A stretch of DNA of 26,722 nt from UBA1550 sp049294435 (GTDB lineage Bacteria; Patescibacteriota; Minisyncoccia; Phycocordibacterales; UBA1550), in assembly GCA_049294435.1 (NCBI GenBank), contig JBAQCU010000050.1, positions 1-26,722 on the forward strand, in the 5' to 3' direction. Shown piece by piece: positions 1-6,497 of this stretch. Under the pieces are notes generated by a model. The model saw nothing but the letters and a program-made list of their open reading frames with translations. It made no database searches and had not been told where the DNA came from. Made by a program: the position numbers and the translations under genes. The stretch's first letter is position 1. The number at the start of each line of letters is the position of its first letter.

Positions 1-5
1 AGCGT

Positions 6-47
6 CCGAGTGCCGCTAATATATGTACTCATATATTAGCTCCTCGG
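6..47. repeat. Imperfect inverted repeat at the left window edge
   Basis: Arms of 11 bp at 15-25 and 30-40 match perfectly around a 4-base loop. Outer arms of 5 bp at 6-10 and 43-47 extend the stem after small internal loops. It lies downstream of the PaaX/Cas2-like gene on the - strand and could be a terminator or a dispersed palindrome. There is no clear T-run after it, and the window edge hides its full extent. Confidence 0.5.
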
Positions 48-128
48 CTTGGGAATGAAAAAGATTACTTTCTTTTTTGTCTTCGTCCAAGACGCGGCTC
101 TGCTGACCCGTCTACGTCGCTAATAAAT

Positions 129-710
129 CTATAGTTCAAAATATTTTTTTACCCAACGATCATTCTCAATAGAGTCCGCAATGATATACAGAATCTCCTT
201 CCCTATTTTAAAGTCTGCCTTTAGAAAAGTAACCAACTCCTCACATGGGTATGGATACACCCATACGCTGTTCTGTAATTTTATAAATCCAACTTGCATT
301 AGTATTTTTCGAAATTTCTCTCGAGTGCCTTTCCGTTTTTCACGTATATCAAAAATCACAATTCTCCATTTTTTATCCCATTTTTTTGGAGTATCGAATT
401 TAAATTCCCTTTTCTCAAGAAATTCTATGGTTTTCTCTCCTTGTTTTGTTAACCTCAGGAAAGTGCCTTCCTCATTTTTTTTCCACATAACTAAACCCTT
501 ATCTGATAACCTTTTGATTGCAGTGTTAATGCTATATTTTTGAGACGACTTTCTTTTTTTATCTGGGTCAAGATGCTTTAGTAAAGAAAGCACATTGGGC
601 GCAACAGCTGCAACGGTCAAGATTCCAGCAAGATAGAGAGAACTTAGAACCGCTTTTTGGATCTTTGAATTCCGAATCTGTTTCCTTATCTTTTCTTCTG
701 CTCCAGGCAT
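129..710 (-). CDS. PaaX-like winged-helix protein with Cas2-like C-terminal domain
   Basis: 193 aa. Residues about 14-100 form a helical and winged-helix region, with SINTAIKRLSDKGLV as a recognition-helix-like stretch. Residues about 114-193 read as a ferredoxin-like Cas2/PaaX-C fold: WRIVIFDIREKRKGTREKF with Asp121 at the place of the Cas2 acidic residue, then QNSVWVYPY (146-154) and a final strand ILYIIAD. PaaX-family proteins share this fold with Cas2, and CPR copies are often labelled Cas2. No CRISPR array or other cas gene is present here, so a DNA-binding regulator or a VapD/Cas2-like nuclease outside CRISPR is more likely. A hydrophobic stretch (25-43) near the N terminus may be a helix rather than a membrane segment. 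The gene is separated from the pilus genes by the hairpin at 736-777 and probably has its own promoter. Confidence 0.75.
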   Translation of the reverse strand: MPGAEEKIRKQIRNSKIQKAVLSSLYLAGILTVAAVAPNVLSLLKHLDPDKKRKSSQKYSINTAIKRLSDKGLVMWKKNEEGTFLRLTKQGEKTIEFLEKREFKFDTPKKWDKKWRIVIFDIREKRKGTREKFRKILMQVGFIKLQNSVWVYPYPCEELVTFLKADFKIGKEILYIIADSIENDRWVKKYFEL

Positions 711-716
711 AAGTTA

Positions 717-725
717 AGTTTATCA
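717..725 (-). promoter_or_regulatory. Possible extended -10 of the PaaX/Cas2-like gene
   Basis: On the - strand the sequence reads TGATAAACT: a TGN extension plus TAAACT. Six bases separate it from the ATG at 710, which would give a leaderless transcript. TAAACT is a weak -10 match, so this call rests mainly on the same spacing seen at other genes here. Confidence 0.3.
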
Positions 726-735
726 CACAATTTCA

Positions 736-777
736 TAATTAAGAATAAGGTAGCGACCGCTACCTTATTCTTAATTA
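736..777 (-). terminator. Perfect 19-bp inverted repeat, probable operon terminator
   Basis: Arms 736-754 and 759-777 are perfect reverse complements around the loop GACC. The hairpin lies 53 bases past the stop codon of the PilX-like gene, the last pilus gene of the left arm, and just before the PaaX/Cas2-like gene. The outer part of the stem is AT-rich, but no true T-run follows, so it may act as a processing or pausing signal rather than a classical intrinsic terminator. Confidence 0.6.
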
Positions 778-829
778 GTGATTAGTTAACTATATATAAT
801 CGATAACTAAGCTGAAGGTTTTAGTTGCT

Positions 830-1381
830 CTAGTTGGTGGCTTCGCTCCAGGTTGCAGAGGTGATTTCACCGTTTGTGACAGTGCCACCGTCTAGTATCA
901 CGCTCACCTGAAGTGTGCGCGCGCTTGATTTCATTATGCCTCTTGAGGTGATTATCTTTGGGTCGCCTGTGGCGCCTGTGCCTGTTGAGACAAGCACCTT
1001 GGCGCAGTCGTTTGAGAGACTGCATCCGTTTGTACTAAAATCAATTGTGTATCCGTCCCCTGTTGTATATGAATAATTTTTGTTGCGGGCGATTTTTATA
1101 AGTGCGTCTCGAGCGCCGGACTCTGCGTAAAAATGCGCGCGCGAGGACTGGGTGCTACCCTGTGATATAAAAAGTTCCGTAAATGAAAGCGTGGTAATAC
1201 TCACAGCAACCACGAGCGCCATCACGCCAAGAAGCATAACAGTTGGAAGAGTTGCGACACCACGGGAAGAACAATTGACCTTTGACAATTGACCTTTGAC
1301 AGCACCTTTTCGCGTAGCGAAAAGGTGCTTATAATTTGAATAATATTTATTAAGAATCTTGTTAATTGTTAATTGTTTCAT
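830..1381 (-). CDS. PilX-like minor pilin
   Basis: 183 aa prepilin. A 41-residue leader ends in SSRG, followed by a hydrophobic helix VATLPTVMLLGVMALVVAVS (42-61) and the segment AHFYAESGARDALI, which is typical of PilX N-terminal regions (RGxALxxV...A.YAAEAGA..A). The mature residue 5 is Pro rather than Glu, which fits an atypical minor pilin such as PilX or GspK. Cys119 and Cys125 (GCSLSNDC) may form a disulfide. The leader is unusually long because it is encoded by GTCAA-type repeats and a perfect 13-bp palindrome (1301-1329). A strong Shine-Dalgarno GGAGGA (1391-1396) supports this start. It is the last gene of the pilus arm, 14 bases after the PilW-like gene, and its product probably caps the pilus together with PilV- and PilW-like proteins. 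Confidence 0.75.
   Translation of the reverse strand: MKQLTINKILNKYYSNYKHLFATRKGAVKGQLSKVNCSSRGVATLPTVMLLGVMALVVAVSITTLSFTELFISQGSTQSSRAHFYAESGARDALIKIARNKNYSYTTGDGYTIDFSTNGCSLSNDCAKVLVSTGTGATGDPKIITSRGIMKSSARTLQVSVILDGGTVTNGEITSATWSEATN
1272..1300. repeat. Tandem TTGACCTTTGACAA-type repeat inside the PilX-like leader
   Basis: Units of the form (A/C)AATTGACCTTTGAC occur about twice in tandem. They encode GQLSKVN-type residues of the leader on the - strand. The same unit type recurs at 11755-11883, 13120-13150, 13554-13584, 18573-18600 and 18817-18846. Confidence 0.75.
1301..1329. repeat. 13-bp perfect palindrome inside the PilX-like leader
   Basis: Arms AGCACCTTTTCGC (1301-1313) and its complement (1317-1329) enclose a 3-base loop. 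It is translated as part of the prepilin leader (KHLFATRKGA). Palindromes with the same TTCGC-N3-GCGAA centre occur at 11783-11807 and, in a degenerate form, at 17798-17826, both also inside pilin leaders. Confidence 0.8.
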
Positions 1382-1390
1382 GTCAATTGT

Positions 1391-1396
1391 TCCTCC
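1391..1396 (-). promoter_or_regulatory. Strong Shine-Dalgarno of the PilX-like gene
   Basis: On the - strand GGAGGA lies 9-10 bases before the ATG at 1381 and overlaps the stop codon of the upstream PilW-like gene. Most genes in the window lack such a clear ribosome binding site, so this one decides the long-leader start. Confidence 0.65.
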
Positions 1397-1932
1397 TACC
1401 TAAATGTTATCGTTGTGCGAAGGGAGTCTTCGTATGTCCAGTCCCCGCTCACCGCATTATAACGCATTGTCATAACAACCTGGATTGCTGTTGTGGTGGC
1501 GTTTAGCACACCGGATATTGCGTTTTTATTTTCAATGCGTGTAAATGTAGGCACATCAACAGAAACCGCGCTCCCAGTCACTGGTTCAACTACAGCATTT
1601 ACTGTACGGCGTAGTACGCCTCCCGACATATCATAAAGAACCGTGACCCCTGACACAGTAAGCGAGAGAGTGCTTCCTGGAGTACCAAGAGCTGGAGCAG
1701 AGACGGCAGTGGCATTTTTGACATCCTGCTTTATGAGCTCACCTGCAAAGCGAATCGCAGAGTTTATCTCGCTTCTCGCCTCTGCCTGACCACGACCTTT
1801 TGAAAGCATTATAAACGCGTCAGAAACGATTACCATCAGCCCCGACAGCAAGGCAATGTAAATCAAAAGCTCCAGTAAACTTATGCCAGAATTTCTATGT
1901 TTAAATTTTGAGTTTTTAATTCTATTTTCCAT
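1396..1932 (-). CDS. PilW/GspJ-like minor pilin
   Basis: 178 aa prepilin. The leader is 16 residues (ending RNSG), then a type IV N-terminal helix ISLLELLIYIALLSGLMVIV with Glu at mature position 5. Downstream, the arrangement GRGQAEARSEINSAIRFAGELIKQDVKNA and a beta-rich C-terminal half ending TTITFR match PilW/GspJ-type minor pilins. It lies between a secreted protein and the PilX-like gene, which repeats the usual PilV-PilW-PilX neighbourhood although the PilV-like gene here is about 8 kb upstream. The leader is encoded by an AATTTAAAATTT-like repeat (about 1895-1935). Confidence 0.75.
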   Translation of the reverse strand: MENRIKNSKFKHRNSGISLLELLIYIALLSGLMVIVSDAFIMLSKGRGQAEARSEINSAIRFAGELIKQDVKNATAVSAPALGTPGSTLSLTVSGVTVLYDMSGGVLRRTVNAVVEPVTGSAVSVDVPTFTRIENKNAISGVLNATTTAIQVVMTMRYNAVSGDWTYEDSLRTTITFR

Positions 1933-1949
1933 TTTCTAGATTTTACCCC

Positions 1950-3185
1950 TTATGGCGACCAGTTTACTACAACGTCTTCCACAATAGGACTTGTAACTCC
2001 GCTATCTGAGCAATTGGAAGAACAAATCTGTATTTTGTAGCGGAAGTAACGCTGATTGTTGTGATATGCCGGCGCACAGGATATTTCAACTGGTTTGCCG
2101 GGACCACCGCCTGCGCCTGAAGTAAGGGTGTCGTAATAAGACCCCGAGTCGCATGTCGTGCCTCCGTCATTGCTTCCATAAAAGGTCCACACTCCCGCGT
2201 CATTGCAGTCGGGATAATTTGTCTTCCCATTCGTACAATCCGAAGTCGTTAGCTGGAATCGCACCTTGCCTGTGCCCTCTGTGCTACCCTTCCACATAAT
2301 GGAATTGTACGCAGGGCCATGTCCTGCTGTTGATGTTGTTTCAAATACAGCGGATTCAAGAGACCCCGTTACAGCGAGCCCACTCGCAATAACAGCTTTT
2401 GCATATTGGGTATATACAAAACCTGTTGTTGAGCCACTATTGGTAAGTCGAAAACAATAAGTAGCCCCATTTGTAGCCACACTTGTAGCAAGCACACCGT
2501 ACTCTATCTCAGTAAAATTATTTGAGTTCAAAGTAATCGCAGTCGTTGTGTTTCCTGTATCCTTTGCCTGTCCATCGACAAAAGTTGCATTTTCATCAGT
2601 GAGTCCGGATGCGACATTTGTTGTTACCTCCCCATCAGTAATATTTGTAGAAGTGGCAATTACCCACGCTGAACCATATGTGTTAGGTACCGCAGTGTAT
2701 GTTCCACCTGAACAAGTAGCAGTTTGAGCAACCTCTAGAGTAAAAACAGGAGCAGATCCTCTTGAAGCGCCTTCGTTAGAAACTTCAAAACGAAGGCGCT
2801 TTTTAGTGTCCTTTGGGAAACTGACGTGCTGTGTATCCTGATTAACTGGGAATGTTGCCGTCACTTCAGAACCATCGTCATCTCGCCATCGGTAATGGAT
2901 TTGATCATAGCGAGCATTAAAAAAACCGTACAGCCAATACAAAATGCCCGAAGAAATAGATGTGGTCGTCAAAGAGGAAGACGCTGTCGCGTTTTGTCCT
3001 CCCGCATTGTGCAATCTGAATGTCGCAGAGGTTGATGATGCAACCACACTCTCGATGTCCCCCGCGTGAATTTCAAAAGAAGTGGAGGTCGCCTCAAAGG
3101 CGCGCGCAGTAGGTAGCAAATAGCAAGTAGCAAGTAGCAGAGAAAGAAAGACTGGGACCGAGATTATAATCTTTTTATTTTTCAT
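1950..3185 (-). CDS. Secreted beta-rich protein of unknown function
   Basis: 411 aa. A signal peptide is visible: basic start MKNKK, hydrophobic core to about residue 26 and a probable cleavage after TARA (29). Part of the core (LLATCYLLPT, 18-27) is encoded by a tandem CAAGTAG-type repeat (3109-3138). The rest is rich in Ser, Thr, Asn and Gly with regular beta-strand patterning. It has several Cys pairs (for example CTNGKTNYPDC, CSSNC) that would suit an exported protein. A segment of form YFRYKIQICSSNCSDSGVTSPIVEDVVVNWSP at the C terminus resembles fibronectin/lectin-like surface domains of CPR proteins. I do not recognise a family. Its position between pilus genes suggests a surface component or pilus-associated adhesin. 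Confidence 0.65.
   Translation of the reverse strand: MKNKKIIISVPVFLSLLLATCYLLPTARAFEATSTSFEIHAGDIESVVASSTSATFRLHNAGGQNATASSSLTTTSISSGILYWLYGFFNARYDQIHYRWRDDDGSEVTATFPVNQDTQHVSFPKDTKKRLRFEVSNEGASRGSAPVFTLEVAQTATCSGGTYTAVPNTYGSAWVIATSTNITDGEVTTNVASGLTDENATFVDGQAKDTGNTTTAITLNSNNFTEIEYGVLATSVATNGATYCFRLTNSGSTTGFVYTQYAKAVIASGLAVTGSLESAVFETTSTAGHGPAYNSIMWKGSTEGTGKVRFQLTTSDCTNGKTNYPDCNDAGVWTFYGSNDGGTTCDSGSYYDTLTSGAGGGPGKPVEISCAPAYHNNQRYFRYKIQICSSNCSDSGVTSPIVEDVVVNWSP
3109..3138. repeat. Tandem 8-bp AGTAGCAA-type repeat in a signal-peptide coding region
   Basis: Units AGTAGGTAGCAAATAGCAAG and AGTAGCAAGTAGCAG run in tandem. The complementary strand encodes the LLATCYLLPT part of the signal peptide of the 1950-3185 protein. 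A related degenerate tract (CTTGCTACTTTCTAGCTTC) lies at about 3207-3240 just upstream of the gene. Confidence 0.75.
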
Positions 3186-3225
3186 AGTTCTGTCTCAACA
3201 CCTCCTGCTTGCTACTTTCTAGCTT

Positions 3226-3672
3226 CTACTTACTATTTTCTGATTTCTGTCCCGCTACTGCATTGATAGATGACACTATGTCAGAATCAGCAGAAAGTTT
3301 TTCCCAAAAGAGAACAGCGGAGCGGTTGATGTGAAGCGTGTGATCCGTCGCAAGCGACTTTTCGTCTCCGCGTCTTACGAGGCTGTATATCTGCTTTGGC
3401 GCCTGTTGTATCGCAAAATTTTTACTCTCTGAAACAGCGCTGTCCCCTGCCTCAAATGTTTCTAGGTATCGCGTGTCGCTAATCGTAATCGTGTCATCAG
3501 AGATTCGCGCAATATGACCAAAATACACCTGTCCGTTGTTCAAATGAACGGCGTACCACGATGTTGCTTTTCCAACGCCAATTGAGGAGAGCCCTCCTTT
3601 TACAAAAAAGAATGATCCAGAAATAATGACGATAAGAGTAACAACGAATGTAAGAATAATTTTTATGCGCAT
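3226..3672 (-). CDS. Membrane-anchored small protein of unknown family
   Basis: 148 aa. One N-terminal transmembrane segment (about 4-27) is followed by a probably extracellular domain. Its strand pattern WYAVHLNNGQVYFGHIARISDDTITISDTRYLE looks like a small SH3-like or Sm-like barrel. There is no signal-peptidase site after the helix, so it is likely an anchored protein. The last residues (KSENSK) are encoded by the low-complexity tract at 3207-3240. The start at 3672 is only 3 bases from the edge of the four-helix-bundle unit (3676-4100). Function unknown; the setting suggests a pilus accessory role. Confidence 0.6.
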   Translation of the reverse strand: MRIKIILTFVVTLIVIISGSFFFVKGGLSSIGVGKATSWYAVHLNNGQVYFGHIARISDDTITISDTRYLETFEAGDSAVSESKNFAIQQAPKQIYSLVRRGDEKSLATDHTLHINRSAVLFWEKLSADSDIVSSINAVAGQKSENSK

Positions 3673-3675
3673 ATT

Positions 3676-4100
3676 GGGTAGAATATAGAAATTAGAAAAT
3701 AGTAAATGGAATCAGCGATTTTTTAGAAAACTGTTAAGAATTTTCATCACCTCTGTTAATAATACCTCACTTTCTACATAATTCAAATCTGGAAACAACA
3801 TCTTTGAGACCTCAATCTGACTTTCCAGTTCTGCCCCAGAACCAAAAGCAAATGCTAAAAATTGGTCTTTTTCTTTTTTATGAAATCGATGATAACTTTC
3901 GGCAATATTAGAAGAAATAGAAATTACTGCGCGACGCATTTGGCTCGTTAAGCCATATATTTCAGATTTGGGATAGTTATCGGTCAGTGTGTATACCAAA
4001 ACAGCCAAATCACGCGACTTACGCCACACAATTAAATCCCTGAATGATTTTGTCTGGCTCATGCTTCTACTTTCTATTTACTACTTTCTATTTTCTACCC
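3676..4100. mobile_element. IVS-like unit 1: S23/IVP gene between 27-bp inverted repeats
   Basis: Left repeat 3676-3702 and right repeat 4074-4100 are inverted copies matching at 24 of 27 positions; both start GGGTAGAA from the outside. They enclose a single four-helix-bundle gene (3712-4062). The unit fills the gap between the stop codon of the 4102-4707 gene and the start codon of the 3226-3672 gene almost exactly, which suggests insertion between cistrons. Confidence 0.6.
3712..4062 (-). CDS. Four-helix bundle protein, 23S IVP/S23 family (copy 1)
   Basis: 116 aa, typical length for the 23S rRNA intervening-sequence protein family (also similar to Avd of diversity-generating retroelements). 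Conserved landmarks are SFRDLIVWRKSRDLAVLVYTLTDNYPKSEIYGLTSQMRRA (4-43), the motif ISISSNIAESYHR (46-58) and the third and fourth helices FLAFAFGSGAELESQIEVSK and VLLTEVMKILNSFLK. Family members form cationic pentamers that are thought to bind nucleic acids; the exact role is unknown. No reverse transcriptase or template repeat is nearby, so a DGR role is not supported. The gene sits inside inverted repeats (3676-3702/4074-4100). Confidence 0.85.
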   Translation of the reverse strand: MSQTKSFRDLIVWRKSRDLAVLVYTLTDNYPKSEIYGLTSQMRRAVISISSNIAESYHRFHKKEKDQFLAFAFGSGAELESQIEVSKMLFPDLNYVESEVLLTEVMKILNSFLKNR

Positions 4101-4101
4101 G

Positions 4102-4707
4102 TTACCGCGGGTTGTACCAACTCCCAGTGTTTCCCTGATCTGCGAGGAACAGATAGTAGCTTCCTGAAGGAAGATTTATGTCCTTTAGGTTTAGCTCAAG
4201 CGCGATAATTCTGTTTGCTGGGCATGGATATGCGGTATTGTAGTACGCTCGCGTGGGGTCCTTGCGATAATCGTCCGCGCCCTTGAAAATCAGGAACGCG
4301 TAATATGCATCTCTACAAGTGCCAGCAAGGGCAATCTTTTTACCAAGCGTAGCGTCGTATGAAAATGATTTGAAATTTTCCGGAGCGGTAAATATCTTTG
4401 TGTCAGCGGTTGTAATGTTTTCCTTTGCGCTTCCTTCCACCTTGCCCATATCGGCGACGACAAAACTCTCTGTCTCTATGATTCTTGGAAGAGCCTTGGT
4501 GCTTGTTGAAACGGTGTCTGTGACTTTGAGTGCGTCAGTATTTACCGTTACAGGCGCGCCACCGCGAAATGCAACTCCCACAACAACTACAACAACAAGA
4601 ATCATCACCGCGACTATCTCCGTCATTCTAAGATAATCCCTAAAATGCATCCGAGTATCCTCGTCCTTCACCTCTGGAACATCTTCATTTTCTACTTTAG
4701 TTACCAT
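4102..4707 (-). CDS. Single-pass membrane protein of unknown family
   Basis: 201 aa. An acidic cytoplasmic N terminus (1-28) precedes a transmembrane helix (about 29-48, VAVMILVVVVVVGVAF). The outer region is of low complexity to about residue 110, followed by a small folded domain with ALAGTCRDAYYAFLIFKGADDYRKDP and PCPANRIIALELNLKDINLPSGSYYLFLADQG. Cys132 and Cys161 could form a disulfide outside the cell. The domain has the look of a small beta-sandwich. A probable extended -10 overlaps the upstream methyltransferase stop codon. Unknown function; likely an accessory surface protein of the pilus locus. Confidence 0.6.
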   Translation of the reverse strand: MVTKVENEDVPEVKDEDTRMHFRDYLRMTEIVAVMILVVVVVVGVAFRGGAPVTVNTDALKVTDTVSTSTKALPRIIETESFVVADMGKVEGSAKENITTADTKIFTAPENFKSFSYDATLGKKIALAGTCRDAYYAFLIFKGADDYRKDPTRAYYNTAYPCPANRIIALELNLKDINLPSGSYYLFLADQGNTGSWYNPR

Positions 4708-4713
4708 AGATAT

Positions 4714-4722
4714 ATTCTATCA
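4714..4722 (-). promoter_or_regulatory. Possible extended -10, leaderless start of the 4102-4707 gene
   Basis: The - strand reads TGATAGAAT, a TGN extension plus TAGAAT. Its TGA is also the stop codon of the methyltransferase gene. The -10 ends 6 bases before the ATG at 4707. No -35 is evident. Confidence 0.4.
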
Positions 4723-5229
4723 CTTCACAACCTTCAATTCCACCATAATATCAGATACTACATTGAAATAATGCTGTTGAGCAAACTGTCGCGCCTCCTC
4801 GGACTTTTTGTCCCATGGCGGGTTGAAGAACACCACCATATTTGTAACCTCAAAATTACATTTAAGAGGATAGTGGTCAAGCTTGTTCATTTTGCGCCAT
4901 TCACGGTTAAAATACATCCAGGTCGCCTCGGAAATAGCTCGCTTGTGTGTCGGGTCCTGCCAACAGCGGATAGAAGTGTAGTAAGGCGCTACAAAGGTTA
5001 CTTTTGCCCCATCTATGGAGATACGCCAAACCTCGTCCATAAACTTCATTAAGTCTCCTACATGCTCCACATAGTGGCTTGCGTAAATCTCCTCTATGGA
5101 GTCATCTTGAAATTCCTTCCATGGATATTCTTCAAGGTTCACGACAAAATCCACTCCAGGTCCTGGCGCTATGTCAGCCCCCTTGAAACCAGGTTGTTTA
5201 TTTTGTCCGCAAGCTAAATCAAGTTTCAT
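4720..5229 (-). CDS. Class I SAM-dependent methyltransferase (small)
   Basis: 169 aa. The N terminus carries a SAM-binding loop, KLDLACGQNKQPGFKGADI (2-20), with Asp4 and Gly8. An acidic segment, then DDSIEEIYASHYVEHVGDLMKFMDEVWRI (42-70), matches motif II/III of small class I methyltransferases (type 11-like, with EHV). The segment APYYTSIRCWQDPTHKRAISEATWMYF (80-106) is common in sugar or surface-polymer methyltransferases. The substrate is unknown. It is a neighbour of the glycosyltransferase (5738-6466) and the large adhesin, so methylation of a glycan or of a surface protein is a reasonable inference. It appears to have its own promoter directly at the ATG. Confidence 0.75.
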   Translation of the reverse strand: MKLDLACGQNKQPGFKGADIAPGPGVDFVVNLEEYPWKEFQDDSIEEIYASHYVEHVGDLMKFMDEVWRISIDGAKVTFVAPYYTSIRCWQDPTHKRAISEATWMYFNREWRKMNKLDHYPLKCNFEVTNMVVFFNPPWDKKSEEARQFAQQHYFNVVSDIMVELKVVK

Positions 5230-5236
5230 AGGTTAG

Positions 5237-5245
5237 ATTGTATCA
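5237..5245 (-). promoter_or_regulatory. Extended -10 of the methyltransferase gene, probably leaderless
   Basis: The - strand reads TGATACAAT, a TGN extension plus TACAAT (5 of 6 to consensus). Seven bases separate it from the ATG at 5229. There is no recognisable Shine-Dalgarno site. The 5246-5303 interval holds no other clear signal. Confidence 0.5.
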
Positions 5246-5303
5246 CAAAGTTTCTAGAATCTGTAGCGCCCTACTTCGGGACACACATTGGACAGCGTAC
5301 GCT

Positions 5304-5716
5304 AATTTTAAATTTCTAATTTCCAATTTTGAATCAATTTTCATTTTTTAATGACGAAACTATTTTACCAAAAATCAATGTGAACTCTTGGCACTCTCTC
5401 CATAATTTTCGCGCCTCATCCTTTTTGTCTAATTCGCACACTGATATCATTCTTAGCCAATGCTTAGTCTCTTGTGCCTCCTTTTTGCAAATATAAATCT
5501 TATTTCTAAAATCTTTTTTTGAGCTTGCTCCGTTTGCTTCCATATAATTCGCTCCTACGCTTGTTCCAGAGCGCACAAGCTGACTTATGAGTGGTTTTGT
5601 AATTACATTTTGTTTTATGCTTCCACAAAATACAATGATAGACTCCCCAAATTTAGCAGTTCTTTCTTCAAGATCGTAATTTTTAGTCATTCAAAATTTA
5701 TTCGAAATTTAAAATT
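5304..5716. mobile_element. IVS-like unit 2: S23/IVP gene between AT-rich inverted repeats
   Basis: Left repeat 5304-5332 and right repeat 5691-5716 are inverted copies. Read from the outside or inside they share AATTTTAAATTTC exactly, and then AATTTTGA after a 3-4 base length difference. They enclose one four-helix-bundle gene (5334-5690) whose ATG and stop lie directly inside the repeats. The low base complexity lowers confidence in homology of the arms. Confidence 0.45.
5334..5690 (-). CDS. Four-helix bundle protein, 23S IVP/S23 family (copy 2)
   Basis: 118 aa, family-typical length. Landmarks: NYDLEERTAKFGESIIVFCGSIKQN (4-28), LISQLVRSGTSVGANYMEANGASSKKDF (34-61, the conserved second helix and turn), KEAQETKHWLRMISVCELD (70-88) and a last helix CQEFTLIFGKIVSSLKN. 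It is quite different from copies 1 and 3, so the three are not recent duplicates. It lies in unit 5304-5716 between the glycosyltransferase and the methyltransferase. The last codons (KNEN) run into the left repeat. Confidence 0.85.
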   Translation of the reverse strand: MTKNYDLEERTAKFGESIIVFCGSIKQNVITKPLISQLVRSGTSVGANYMEANGASSKKDFRNKIYICKKEAQETKHWLRMISVCELDKKDEARKLWRECQEFTLIFGKIVSSLKNEN

Positions 5717-5737
5717 CGAAATTAATAATTCTTTGCT

Positions 5738-6466
5738 CTACCACACAATATCATTAGCAAAATCATAATGTCCAACTTTCACCCTAGTATCACACGCAAA
5801 TTTGTACCCCGCTTTGCCGGCATTCTCATAGAAATACAAATCTTGCGTATACATTTTGACTCCAGCGTTGGGTGTAAACTCCTGCACTGTTCTGAACCAC
5901 GGCTTCTGAATTTTCTCGTCCTTGAACATATCGAGCTTGAACAGATGAAACCCCATGCCAAGCCCGTTTGCTGGCTGTATGCCGTCTACGGTAGGCATCT
6001 GTGGAATGAAGTTGAGCGGTGTCACTTTTGGGTCACCATAAATCATCGGCTGTCCGCCCTCGCCTTTTGTCCAGTAGAGCCCGCCCACGACATCATAGTC
6101 ATCCATGTGTTCATAAAGTTTCAGAAGCCCGTCTGGCGGTGGCATATTGTCTTCTTCAATAGTCAAAATATATTTCCACTTGCTGAGCTCAGGATTCTGC
6201 AAAATCATTTCTATCATACTGTTGTACGCCTCCCCCACTTCCATGCCTATGGCAAAAAGCGGGCCGATAACTTTTTGGTTCATCGGACGCATGAGCCCCA
6301 TCCAGCTCTGCACTACTTTTGCTGGAATTACCCCTCGGGTTGGGCAAATAATAATAGTAGACAGGTCGCGGTACGACTTTGCCTTTTCAAGACGACTGTT
6401 TGTTTCCTCGGGATTTTGATTATGAAACCCTCGATAATCTGGTACGACAATTTGTGGATTTACCAT
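5738..6466 (-). CDS. GT-A fold glycosyltransferase (family 2-like)
   Basis: 242 aa from the ATG at 6466, chosen because a longer in-frame version would overlap the upstream gene and its extra residues do not look like the family. Visible GT-A elements: nucleotide-sugar strand STIIICPTRGVIPAK (36-50), the metal-binding acidic motif EEDNMPPPDG (104-113), VVGGLYW (126-132), acceptor-loop GLGMGFHLFKLDMF (168-181) and TQDLYFYENAGKAGY (207-221) with a following VGH (231-233) that may hold the metal ligand. Sugar and acceptor are unknown. The closest resemblance is to small glycosyltransferases also seen in phage and CPR genomes. With the methyltransferase and the adhesin downstream of the pilin genes it may decorate pilins or the adhesin. 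Confidence 0.75.
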   Translation of the reverse strand: MVNPQIVVPDYRGFHNQNPEETNSRLEKAKSYRDLSTIIICPTRGVIPAKVVQSWMGLMRPMNQKVIGPLFAIGMEVGEAYNSMIEMILQNPELSKWKYILTIEEDNMPPPDGLLKLYEHMDDYDVVGGLYWTKGEGGQPMIYGDPKVTPLNFIPQMPTVDGIQPANGLGMGFHLFKLDMFKDEKIQKPWFRTVQEFTPNAGVKMYTQDLYFYENAGKAGYKFACDTRVKVGHYDFANDIVW

Positions 6467-6497
6467 ATATTTATATCTTTGCGGTTGCAGTATACAC

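Noticed and set aside
55..123. A 22-codon + strand reading frame (MKKITFFFVFVQ...)
   Set aside because: It has no clear ribosome binding site, lies partly opposite a palindrome at the window edge and cannot be compared with anything. Too short to call.
129..710. Call as CRISPR-associated Cas2
   Set aside because: A winged helix is fused in front of the Cas2-like domain, and there is no repeat array or other cas gene. PaaX-like is the safer name.
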